Source: Xylogone sp. PMI_703 (lineage: Eukaryota > Ascomycota > Leotiomycetes). Taken from it: a DNA stretch of 64,000 nt. Position numbers and translations under genes: made by a program. Position 1 is the first letter of the stretch. The number at the start of each line of letters is the position of its first letter. Shown piece after piece: positions 12,456-23,001 of the stretch. The notes under the pieces were generated by a model, which did no database searches, was not told the origin of the DNA, and saw only the letters and a program-made list of their open reading frames with translations. Location: NCBI GenBank assembly GCA_021399445.1, contig JAJTUQ010000004.1, positions 3,720,001-3,784,000 on the forward strand, read 5' to 3'.

Positions 12456-13072
12456 ATGCCTATGTAAGCTTGTTATTGAACTGGATATTACATTGTCTAA
12501 CACGACTGTTAGGAAACTTGAAGGAAGTTGCCAATGTGGAGGGGTTGAATTCAACTTGGAATCGCATACCCCTGTCCCTTATCAGTTATGTGCTTGCAGT
12601 ATATGTCGAAAAGTTGGGGGATATAGTGGCAGCGTCAATCTTGGTGGAATTGCTGACACCTTGAATATTACTAAAGGAAAAGACTTGATCAAGTAAGTAA
12701 TCATATGACTGGCAGTGACACTCGCAGACGACTCGCTATTGTTATTGCTAGCTAATTTGTCTCCATAGAAAATATAACGCTATTAAGAACAGGGGCACTC
12801 CTAAGGAAGAGAAATGCACATCCGAGAGAAACTTTTGTAGCAATTGCTCGACCATGCTGTGGCTCTGGGATAAGACCTGGCCCGAACTAATTCATCCTTT
12901 TGCTTCCGCAATTGATACGGAACTGCCAAGTCCAGACGAGATGGTTTGCGTCGAGGGGGATAGTAAGCCTGACTGGGTGAGATGGCCGGAAGGAAAGAAG
13001 CAGGTCCACCAAAATTTTGGGACAGATAGCATTGAAGGCTGGCACAAGAAGCATAATCTCTTTATCAAATAA
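12456..13072 (+). CDS. GFA/CENP-V fold zinc protein (glutathione-dependent formaldehyde-activating family)
   Basis: Three exons, 12456-12463, 12513-12692 and 12769-13072, give 163 residues. The first exon is only 8 nt (ATG CCT AT); its 49-nt intron has a GTAAGC donor, a CTAAC branch site at 12496-12500 and a TAG acceptor, and the junction makes a second Met. Zinc-binding cysteines are visible as GSCQCGG, CACSICRK and FCSNCST, the spacing expected of the GFA fold. Members are often annotated as S-(hydroxymethyl)glutathione synthase-like, but most fungal ones are uncharacterised, so substrate and reaction are not assigned. Without the micro-exon there is no ATG in frame before the first CxC motif. 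Confidence 0.85.
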
Positions 13073-13457
13073 ACCGGAGGTCGATTCTAAGCAGATAATG
13101 ACATTTAGCAATATATTTTTGTCCCACAGTCAAGATAGAGGGGTGTATCTAGAAACTTTAGCTTGAGCAGAGCTATGTATCTTGTGGTAACTACGATAAA
13201 ACCAATTGGGAAAGAATGACAGCTTGATCGGGTAACCAATGCAAAATAAATATCTAAAACTGCTAGAATATCATTGAGAGGTATGCAACATCTGTACCTG
13301 TTCTCAAATACCTTCACGGCGAGGGGCTGAATGCGATAGCGCTTATTGGTGCCTTATCGCCTAGCAATTATTCGGGATCCCAGACCAAAAACGAGCGATT
13401 TCTTGTAACTTTCCAACATGTATTAAGCCACGATATTCTCTTTTTCTTGAAGTCATA
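13073..13457. other. Intergenic between GFA-protein gene and PFD5
   Basis: About 385 nt between two genes on the same strand. It must hold the 3' end of the first and the promoter of the prefoldin gene. No other feature is seen. Confidence 0.5.
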
Positions 13458-14141
13458 ATGTCTTCTCCCAAAGGGCAGACTGGTGAGTATAGAATTCTCA
13501 GATCTCATATCCTGATATAGCTAACAGTGCTTTTACGCCGTAGTCGATATAGCAAGTCTTTCAACCCAACAGCTTAGCCAAGTCAAGAAACAGCTTGACG
13601 ATGAGCTTGAACATCTTACCAATTCATTTACAAAGCTTCGTGCGGCACAAGCAAAGTTTAGAGAATGTCTACGATCGATATCAACTGGAGTAGGACCTAA
13701 TGTGGAGGGTATGTGAAGGAAGTTGTCTGTGTGAATAAGTACTGATAACCTGGGCTCAGGAAAGCAAATATTGGTGCCATTAACGTCTTCGCTTTATGTC
13801 CCTGGAACAATAGCAGATACAGATAATGTTATCGTAGATGTTGGGACCGGATTTTATGTTGAAAAGGTAGGTCATGATACGTTTCTTCTCATAAGGTGCA
13901 TTCTGACTGTTTGCTTTCATAGTCAACAAAGGATGCGACTAAATTCTACGAGGCAAAAGTGGAAGAACTCGGAACCAATCTTAAAGATCTAGAGACCATA
14001 GTACAAGGGAAGTCCAATAATCTTCGGGTAGTGGAAGATGGTAAGTGGCCCCGATCTTGGCTGCCAGGAGTTTAATATTAAATTGTCCTAGTTTTACGAC
14101 AAAGAGTCCTTAGCTCTACCACTGCAACGGCATCTGCATGA
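13458..14141 (+). CDS. Prefoldin subunit 5 (alpha class; Gim5/Pfd5)
   Basis: Five exons, 13458-13482, 13544-13708, 13760-13866, 13923-14040 and 14092-14141, with all phases closing, give 154 residues. The layout is that of an alpha-class prefoldin: an N-terminal coiled-coil helix ([20 protein letters not shown]), two central beta hairpins ([15 protein letters not shown] and [14 protein letters not shown]) and a C-terminal helix from about residue 100. Prefoldin is the hexameric cytosolic chaperone that hands unfolded actin and tubulin to the TRiC/CCT chaperonin. The introns are 51-61 nt long. Another prefoldin subunit, PFD1, lies about 14 kb downstream. Confidence 0.92.
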
Positions 14142-14359
14142 TGTCGCTAAATGATTAGAAAGGATCTGGTACGAGTAGACTATAAATGTCAAACAATCTC
14201 GTTTGGGTTATGAAGTTAATGGAGAGATATCACACTTTCAGCGCCAAGAATGATATCGAAGCTCTGTTTCATGCTGATAACCGTTGCTCTAGAAGCATCA
14301 CAGCCTCTTCTAAACGGAGGACTGGAAGATCTAGTAGATGATCAGAAAGTGTACATGTA

Positions 14360-16619
14360 TCAAGCACTGGGTATTTCTGCCACATTCCCGGCAGCTTCAC
14401 ATATATATCCTTGAATAAAAGCGATTTCGTCCAAGAGAGCATCAAAACCATCGCCTCCCCCAAATTTCGTTGGAAAGAAATTCTCTAGCTGTTCTCCCCA
14501 TCTTCGTTCTTGTGTTGTATCATCTATGTATTGCATTTGCTCGTCCCAGACAGGGTGCGAGACGGTAATGCCACATGACATTTCTGGATCCCCATCCGTA
14601 GGACAGGCGCTCCAAACTCTGTAGATGGACACTTGAATCTCATAACCGGTCTCCTTGACCCTATATCTCCAGACGCTCCGAACGACAACTTCATTGATGA
14701 GAAGATCATTAGAGAGTGCTCTAGGACAAACCCTGGGATAGGTTAAACCGAGACTATCCACACGCTGAATCGTTGTCTTTGGTAAGCTTGTCTCAATCAT
14801 TGTCCTTATCGACGACGGTATATCGTGAATGGAATTATCAGTGATAATATCCAGGTTCCAATCAAGATGACTAGAGATCGAAAGGGTAAGTATTTCTGAA
14901 ACGTTGGTTAGGATTCATTACCTACTTTTCAATATCCACTGTTGTGGTCTCAAATCTCTTGTTTCGTTGGTTGTTATGATAGAGTCTTATGGTACCCGTC
15001 TGATATTCTACCGTTTCGTTGCCACTTTCATCCAACCTGGTATCAAGATCTGCTTCGACTCGCAAGTTTTGTCCTCCTCTTGTAGTGACAAAAATGACTT
15101 CTGAATGCACTGGCTTCATATCTTTCAACTCCTGCATTCGAGATTCAGCAGGAGAGAATAAGCCTGGCAGTTTTTCAAATTTCTGCATGACATATGTTGC
15201 AATCGAAGCATCTGCTATTCTTTAAAAATCTATCAGTAAGGAACATTGGACGCAATACATCGTTACTAACCTTCTTTCAAATGTCCCAGTAGTACGGGGC
15301 TCCTTCATCATTTTAACAAAATCCTTAAAAGAATATGTTGATTGTGTGAAATCTTTTCGATATTGTTTGAGGTGTAGGTGACCAAAATGAACACGCATTC
15401 TCATCCACCCTCTATAGACGGATAATCCAAGAGCGGTCTTGATTAATTGTTCCTGGATCCTTTGCCGATTTATTCTAAGAAGTGCTGGACGTTCACTTAT
15501 TCGCCATGTATTTAACTCCTGCTCGGTCAACTCGGGACCGGATAGACGGAATGCCACGACGGTTCCTCGGGGTTGTGTATCATCCTGGGACGAAAAGACT
15601 GGAGAAACAATGCCTCTTATTGCCTTTTCTGTCGGTGGTACGACGATGTAAACTGGTAAAGCTGAAATAGCCCGAGTCTTCGCGTTCTGAACCTCTAGAT
15701 TGATTGCTTGAATTGCATCTAAGATTGTATTTCCGGAAGCCGAATTGGATCTAATTCGTAGACATTTAGTGTCATCGTCCCAGTCAATATAGACTTTCAG
15801 TTCAGTTCGGACGTTGTTAAGATCTTCCAGTTTCAATCCAAGTAACTCCGTGGGTGGCTCTGATATTTGTGGCCAAAGGAAGTAACCCTGAGTAATAAGG
15901 TCAGATAATTTCATGTGTACCGAAATTTTTGAAACAAGAATTGAGATAACTGGTAGAAAATTATAGGGTTGAATAATCCGACTTACTGTAGAAGGAAAAA
16001 TATCATTCGGCTCTGGTTGATTGAGATATCTTTTCTTTTCTGCCTCTTTTGTCGCCTTGTTATCATCATCCACAAGCTTTCTCGTAGTGACTAGTCCTAG
16101 TTTAGCCCAGCCGGGCTTTTCTTTAGTTGATGATTTAGCAGCAGACTGGCGTATAGGAAGTCGCCGCAGAGGGAGAGGTCCTTCCTTTTGTTCATGATTC
16201 CTGGAAGATCCTTGAATCTGATCTTTGATATTATTGCTACTCAAAAGACCTAGAGGCTCGCGTAAAACTTGTGCATAATTGTAGGTACCTAGAAGAAGAG
16301 TTAGTCGGGATAGTTACAGATTATTTAAAGACAAACCTTGCTGGCTAGAGGTAGTGACTTGGTGTGCTATATCAACTTGCCTATGGGTAGGTTGAGATAA
16401 ATCGCTATTGGGCGCTCTAACAACACGTGAAGGAGGTATAGAACCCACATCCGTATCCAGCTCCCATTCTAGAATGATATTAGTTATACATGTCAATAAA
16501 CACAGGAAGATAGTTAGCCTAGTCACTTACTCTGCGCGTTTACCGCTTCAAAGCTGATGTCCTGTCAATTAGTGCTAAATATTAAATAAATAACAGACTT
16601 ACTCTCTGTTGGATGCCAT
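14360..16619 (-). CDS. Conserved-looking fungal protein of unknown function
   Basis: I do not recognise this protein with confidence. My model has exons 16619-16603, 16553-16531, 16468-16337, 16288-15987, 15887-15271, 15219-14926 and 14870-14360, giving 631 residues. The first two exons are 17 and 23 nt. If the 99-nt segment 15888-15986 is not spliced the product is 664 residues. Visible features are a polar, probably disordered first ~150 residues, then a folded part with GYFLWPQISEPPTELLG, a basic/aromatic segment WMRMRVHFGHLHLKQYRKDF and a C-terminal region with LTYPRVCPRALSNDL and WRYRVKETGYEIQVSIYR. The middle resembles fungal proteins carrying a domain of unknown function (possibly DUF7905, from memory and not checked). 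No signal peptide, membrane segment or catalytic motif is evident. It converges with PFD5 and diverges from ORC1. Confidence 0.75.
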
Positions 16620-17337
16620 GATATATGCTGTCCTGTGAACCTGATGAGGGTTAGACAACCCAATCGGCCAATGCCAGGTTTTATCCTAGGGATATCTGAT
16701 AGTGTAACTTAGGAAGAAAACTAGGCTGACAAAAATAATCTATGAGATGAGCTGGGTATTAATAGAGTGGGAAAGTGAATCCAGGAGAGCGAAAGAACGG
16801 AGTGTGTCTCGCCGAAAACGGAAGGGGGGCAAACACTTGTTAAACCCTTGCCCACGGAAAGAGCCTTACCTATGGATTGAGTGCCACGTTCAGGATGAAT
16901 GAAATGTTTTTGTTATTATCGTCACAGCAAATAAAGAGAATATGATTTGATTTATACATGGAGCATAAAGCAACTGGGGAATTTGCAGCATATGTCTACG
17001 AGTTGCATCTAGAAGTAGTAAAAGGCGAAGAGAGTAGAAGAACAGAAAAGTACACTTATTAACCTATTGCAAGATTCACTAAACTTATCTTAATTACTTG
17101 AATTAAGGTGGTTCTATTGATTGACAGCCCTGTGTCTGTTATTATTGTTAGACTGAAATGCTTGTGGGTGAATGCGTCCAAGAAAAAGGAGGCGGACGTA
17201 TATTGTTACCTCATATTTCAGGCCAAGGCACACTGTGACGCGTCCGACGCGTCCCGCGTAAAGTGGTTTGGGAGTTTAATTGATAACGACTACAGCTAGC
17301 AGAAAGATTGGAGAGTAGAACCAAGGCCAAGCTTATA
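16620..17337. other. Divergent promoter region of the unknown gene and ORC1
   Basis: About 720 nt between divergent start codons. It holds two MluI cell-cycle boxes about 85-100 nt before the ORC1 start, listed separately. The rest is A/T-rich with no further recognisable feature. Confidence 0.6.
17238..17252. promoter_or_regulatory. Two MluI cell-cycle boxes (ACGCGT) upstream of ORC1
   Basis: ACGCGT occurs at 17238-17243 and again at 17247-17252, spaced 9 nt start to start, with a further CGCG at 17255-17258. They lie 86-100 nt before the ORC1 ATG. ACGCGT is the binding site of MBF-type (Mbp1/Swi6, Res/Cdc10) G1/S factors, which control replication genes in yeasts. The link to this gene is inference from motif, spacing and neighbour. 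Confidence 0.6.
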
Positions 17338-19828
17338 ATGGCTCCAATCACAAATGGAACTGCTGCTCGTCAAAAACATATCAAAAATGTCGAAAGGGCT
17401 CGAAGATATCTTGCAGGCGCTACTCTCAGGCGAGATGATTCGGATGATGAGTTAGGTCTGGAAGATCACCCCTGGGAATGGATATATGATGATGTAGACA
17501 CCACCGAGACTGAGAAGCCCTCAACGACGGTTATTGATCAACCGGACGATTCCGAAAATGAAGCATCCGGGTCTCCTACATCTATCAATCATAAGACTAG
17601 AGCCGGTCGAAATTCCTCGAGATCAATAAGTCAGCGGAAGATTGTTGGTGCCCGGATGGGACCTTTCCAGTGTAAAATTGGTGATATAGTCCTCCTTAAG
17701 GCAGATGGCAATAATGAGGCATGGGTTGGAATAATATGTGAGTTTTTGGAGGAAGAAGGGGAGAAGGTCGCGAATTTTATGTGGTTCTCTACGGAGAAGG
17801 AGATACGCAACAAGGAAAAGAAGCGCATGGATTTTCTGCCGGTAATTACATTCTCGAATTGATGGTGCACAAAATCTAATTTCTGTTCTAGAATGAACTC
17901 TATATCTCACCATCTTGGGACATCAATCCTCTTGCTTCGATCAATGGAAAGGCATTCATAACCTCTCAGCAGGCATATACGGCTAAATATCCAAATGGAA
18001 AGATTCCAAGTCATTCCAAGGAATACGGCAAAACATTCATCTGTCGACGTGGGTGTAATACAAGAACTGCAACCTACACCGAAGAGTTCATTTGGGAAGA
18101 CATCTACCATGGCACTGAGGAAGACATCTTCGGGCTCGTCGAATTTGTGAAGACCCGTACCAAAGCTACCAGGAAAAAGAGGAGTGATAGACAAAAGAAA
18201 GAAGAAGAAGATTTCAAATCTGGGCAAGAACGAGAAGATGAAGTTGAGGGTGACGTGTTACAGACGCCTCGTAAGAAAAGAAAAACATCAACAATATCAA
18301 CACCGCGAAAACCAAGCACACCATCAAAACTGCTCACACCGAGTCATAAAAAGTGAGTATTGTCTCTTTAATTGGTCGAATATAATCTTATGTTATAACA
18401 GAGTTATCGTCAAAAAACCTCTCGAGTTCACGCCACTCGGCACCCGTTTTCTAGCCCCTGACCAAGTCCAGTCCTCACCATTTCAAGTTGCGCGTTCAAA
18501 GTTACATGTTTCATCAGTCCCGGCCTCTCTGCCATGCCGCGAAGAAGAATTTGACTCGGTATACTCCCATTTGGAGGCTGCAATTTCTGATGGATCTGGT
18601 GCTTGCATCTATATTTCAGGAACCCCAGGGACCGGGAAGACAGCTACGGTGCGAGAAGTTGTCTCTCAACTTAACGCAGCTGTAACAGCTGATGAACTTG
18701 ATGACTTCATATTTGTCGAGATAAATGGAATGAAGGTCACTGATCCCCATCAGTCCTACTCGTTGTTGTGGGAAGCATTGAAAGGCGATCGAGTCAGTCC
18801 ATCACATGCATTGGATCTCTTGGAGCGAGAATTTAACCACCCAAGCCCGCGAAGGGTCCCTTGCGTAGTATTGATGGATGAGCTTGATCAGCTCGTCACG
18901 AAGAACCAAAGTGTAATGTATAATTTTTTTAATTGGCCAGGATTGAGACACAGTAGATTGATTGTGCTTGCTGTGGCAAATACAATGGATTTACCTGAGA
19001 GAACTCTAAGTAACAAAATCAGTAGTCGACTAGGTATGCATCAGGAACCGTGGGATGTATCATTGTAGTCTTCAGCTGACGTTTCTAGGATTGACACGCA
19101 TAACTTTCCCAGGATATACGCATGAACAGCTGATGAAAATCATCCAGTCGAGGCTTGAAGGAGTGCCCGGAAACATAGTCGAATCTGATGCAGTGCAGTT
19201 TGCTAGCAGAAAGGTTGCTGCTGTGAGTGGAGATGCGAGAAGAGCTCTTGATATCTGTCGGAGAGCAGTCGAAATAGCGGAAACTGAGAGTCAAAATAAT
19301 GAATTTATACCGACAACACCTAGTAAACGGACTAAGGAAAGCAATGCGCAACCTCCCAGGTCAGCTGGGAAAGTCACAATTGCAACGATTAAACGAGCCA
19401 TCAACGAGGCAACAACTAGCCCGCTACAACAGTATCTAAGAAGTCTACCACTTGCATCTAAGGTCCTATTAGCCGCCCTTGTGGTGAAGACTCGTCGGAC
19501 AGGTCTTGCTGAGAGCATTATGGGAGAAGTAATTGATGAAGCCAAAAGGCTAGCAAAGATGGATATAGGTGGTAACTCCGCTAAGTTACTTGCAGAGGAC
19601 TTCATAGGAGATCAGGCTGGTAGAGTACAGAGACAGGGAATGAATTCGGCTAAGGCTCCACGAATGCTATCTATGGGTGCATCGGCGCTTGATCTGATGG
19701 AAGCAGGGATTATAGGATTAGAAGCACGAAGGGCAGACCGTGTTGGGAAGATTCGCCTCAATATAGGCGACGAGGATATTAAGCTCGCCTTTAAAGATGA
19801 CCCAGAAGTCAAAGGATTTGGATTCTGA
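17338..19828 (+). CDS. ORC1: Origin recognition complex subunit 1 (Orc1)
   Basis: Exons 17338-17841, 17892-18352, 18402-19033 and 19089-19828 give 778 residues. A BAH domain spans about residues 100-250 (GDIVLLKADGNNEAWVGIIC; YISPSWDINPLASINGKAF), followed by a basic linker to ~320. The AAA+ module has Walker A GTPGTGKT at 395-402, Walker B VVLMDELDQ with DELD at 481-484, and VLAVANTMDLPERTL as the sensor region. RRALDICRRAVEIAE marks the lid, and a winged-helix domain ends the chain. Orc1 is the ATP-binding subunit that, with Orc2-6, marks replication origins and loads MCM; the BAH domain reads nucleosomes. The frame is open 10 codons upstream, but the first ATG is at 17338. The 3' end converges with PRP46, with 106 nt between stop codons. 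Confidence 0.95.
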
Positions 19829-19934
19829 TATTACATCCTCATATAGAGTCCATATTGTATAATACATGTCATGAAGCTGGCTTCGTTCCTTTTCCCTTTG
19901 CGCCATTCGCCGTCCAATGCTTAGTACACAAGTT

Positions 19935-21526
19935 TTAAAATTTCTGCCTTCCCAGTGTAGGTTTCCATTCCAAAGGATGGGTTTCCGGTGTCGCTGTCTC
20001 ATCCTGTTTCCATACTTTGACTAGAAAGGTATCAGTAAGTGACGTCTAAATCGGAAGCAAGAACTTACTCGTCTTATCAGCCTCACCACAGATTAATCGA
20101 AGACCAGTCTTGTCATATGTGGAACTCATAATTCCGGCTTCTGCGTCTAATGAACCAGGTTGGGCTGTGGTATCCAACGCCTGAAATCTGTAACCAGATT
20201 TCCAATCCCAGAAACTCATGGATCCATTGTCGCCTATAGCCTATTAGCACTGTCTGTGAATTAAATATAGGTATTCTTACCTCCAGAAAAGAGAACATTG
20301 TCCTCATTAACACTAAGTGTATTGATAATTGAATTTTGCCCTTCAAAATTCTGCATGAATGCACCCTCGGGACACTTCCATTGCTTAATGCTTCCCGTAC
20401 TGCCACTTGCAAAAGTGAACTCGTTCGGGTGAATCGCCAAAGCTCTTACACCTTTCTTATGATGCGTCAATACCCCCATAGTTTTCCCTGCTGCAAGATC
20501 CCATAACCGCACGGTAGAATCTAGGGAGGCACTAATGACTTGTGGATCGGCTTCCTGGCATTTGACGTCGGAAACAGTGCCTTTATGCCCGGATAGTACA
20601 TGAATATTGCTCCTGGTCCTCATATCCCAGACCCTTGCAACGCCGTCACGGCCACCGGTTACCAAGACATCAAGCGTAGGATGAAGCGACAAAGTATAGA
20701 CACCGCTTAAATGTCCATGATAGTGTCGAATAACTTTGTTCGTTTCGAGATCCCAGCATTTTACCATCTTATCTTCACCGCATGAGAACAAGTAAGGATG
20801 CCGCGGAGAGACAGCGAGCCCTCGAACAGTTGAAATATGTCCCGTTAGTGTCAACCGCAACGATCCAGTAGCAAGATCCCAAATCTTGATTGTTCTATCT
20901 CCAGCACCACTTGCAAACCACTTATTCTCCGGCTCCACTGCCAAACTCCGTACCCAGCCTAGATGTCCAGAAATGACTCGCATCAGCTTCCATGGCGCAT
21001 GCCATTCGGGTTTTATTTGCACCACCGTTTCCTTTCGTACGAGGCTCGAGGACGGAAGTTGACTCTGCGGTGTAGGACCATTTGCATTCGGGGGGATGTC
21101 TGCAGATCCTCGCGCTCGAACTGTTAGCGCTGTTGATGATGAGCTGCCAGCAGTGCTCTGGCGCTTTGTAGGAACACCCTCTATTAGCTTCAGCGTCTTG
21201 CCTTCCGTTGTACTCTCCTCGTCTGCCTGGGGTTTCGTTTTCTTTTTGCGACTGCTGGCAGCATTGGCTTGTTTGGCCGCGAGAGCTGGCGGTAGCTCGC
21301 GGACATCATCATATTCGGCATGTATCCTTGCGACAAGGCCCAGGCGGTCTGCCAATTCTTTTCCAGATGGGCTTTGAGTCTGCTGTCGTTTGGTGTTTTC
21401 GGTCTCTAAAGGTTCAATCCCTGCACTCTCTGCAAACACAGATCTGGTTCTCTTTGCATTTTGTGATATAAGTGATTTTAAATGGTCCAGTTGAAAGCCT
21501 CCGCTATCTGAAGCTAGAGCTGCCAT
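19935..21526 (-). CDS. PRP46: Pre-mRNA-splicing WD40 protein Prp46 (PLRG1)
   Basis: Exons 21526-20281, 20233-20069 and 20020-19935 give 498 residues. An acidic/basic N-terminal third is followed at about residue 180 by the signature [20 protein letters not shown] and seven WD40 repeats, ending in repeats whose motifs include KIWD, KCWD, RVWD, RLWD and SFWD. The last exon encodes the end of the propeller (IKVWKQDE) and a short basic tail. PLRG1/Prp46 is a core member of the Prp19-associated complex and is required for spliceosome activation in the nucleus. The acceptor of exon 2 skips an earlier TAG seven bases upstream, since only the second keeps the frame. Its start codon is 226 nt from that of NAS6 on the opposite strand. 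Confidence 0.95.
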
Positions 21527-21752
21527 TGTTGGAGGCGGGCGTACTGCGTTGATGGAGCTCGCGTGTCTGTCGCAAACGCGATAAAGTTTAAGAAGGCAAT
21601 GTCGAGCTTCGTTCTCAGGTTTCTTGCCTCAGGCACTAACATATGCCGTTTGCCTGAGAGCTTCCACCCCTCCCTCTAGAACTTATATTGTCAGGTATAT
21701 TATTGAGGTGAATAGAAAGTTAGTATAATTCATATCTTCTTATTGTAATAAG

Positions 21753-22839
21753 ATGGAAGAACCTTCGAAGTTTGCTATCCATGAAGCGGCACGAGAGGGC
21801 AAATGCAAGTACCCCTCCACTCCACTCATTTAAGATGCTAACATTACTTCTTGTACGTTTAGACAGCGTAGTAGAATCTTTACTGAATGTGAGTTTATTA
21901 TTCTTATAGAATATTTACTTTTACCTTGTAATACTTATTTTCATCTAAAGCGCAGTACTAACATTTACTGAAGGCAAACCCCAAACTAGCTAATCGGCGA
22001 GATGATGATGAGCGATTACCAATCCACTGGGCTGTTTCAAATGGACATCTAGACATTGCAGTATTGCTTTCTTCTGTGAAAGATTTTGACCCTGATGTCG
22101 AGGTATGCCTTTTTGAAATTTTTGGTCTTTAAACTCCCTAAATCTTAGGTACTATATATCTGACTCTTACAGGATGGCGTTGGATGGACACCACTTATGA
22201 TGGCCGTGAGCCTGAAAGACAGGGAAGATCTGGTTGATCTTTTTCTCCAAAAAGGAGCAGACGTAAATGCTAAAAGTAAGTGCTGTGTATAATCTAGTAT
22301 ATGAATCAATACAGTATCTTACGATTGACAGATCACAGCAATCAAGTGAGTGTGATTTATCCCTCGTCATCCGATGGGTCTAATATCACATAGACCGCAC
22401 TACATTTTGTAGCATCGAAGAATAATTTAGATGCTGCCAGAAAGCTTCTGGCGCATAACCCCAAAGCATCGACGAGACAGAAGGATAGAAGAGGACAATA
22501 TCCTATCCACAGAGCAGCTGCAGTAGGATCAGTCCCGATGGTAGAATTACTATTAAAGAACAACAGCCCTCTGAACGCAACTGATAATGCTGGACAAACG
22601 CCATTGCATCACGCGGTTGCTGAGGGTCATGGTGAGTGACTTTACCTATAAATATGAATAACACATATTAATCAATAAATCTAGGGGACACTGCTGTTGC
22701 ACTATTGAAAGCAGGGGCAGAAACAGACAAAAAAGATGTAGATGGCTATCTAGCACTAGACCTTGCGCCAGACAAACAAGTTCTCAAATTCATCAAACAA
22801 AGTGCAGAGCGAGAAGGAATAGAGCTGGAATCCTCCTGA
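21753..22839 (+). CDS. NAS6: Ankyrin-repeat proteasome assembly chaperone (Nas6/gankyrin)
   Basis: Seven exons, 21753-21808, 21867-21888, 21974-22102, 22173-22275, 22332-22345, 22394-22631 and 22685-22839, give 238 residues with every phase closing. Exons 2 and 5 are only 22 and 14 nt. The protein is a stack of about seven ankyrin repeats (for example LPIHWAVSNGHLDIAVLL, YPIHRAAAVGSVPMVELLL and TPLHHAVAEGHGDTAVALL), and its length agrees with yeast Nas6 (228) and human gankyrin (226). Nas6 binds the C-terminal part of Rpt3 and guides assembly of the 19S regulatory particle. The match rests on length and repeat layout, since ankyrin repeats alone are not specific; the opening SKFAIHEAAREGK supports the family. 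Confidence 0.85.
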
Positions 22840-23001
22840 ATGAGAAATTCCATTAGCTTTTATCTATTGTACAGTACAGTCGTGAACGCATGAATTATCA
22901 TCATACAAGGGCTTCTTGATCATCTAAAGAACAAACCTCGGACCTTTCAACTCCCAGCAAGGATACCATCCAATATCAAGTTAATTTCCTGATCCTTGAT
23001 A

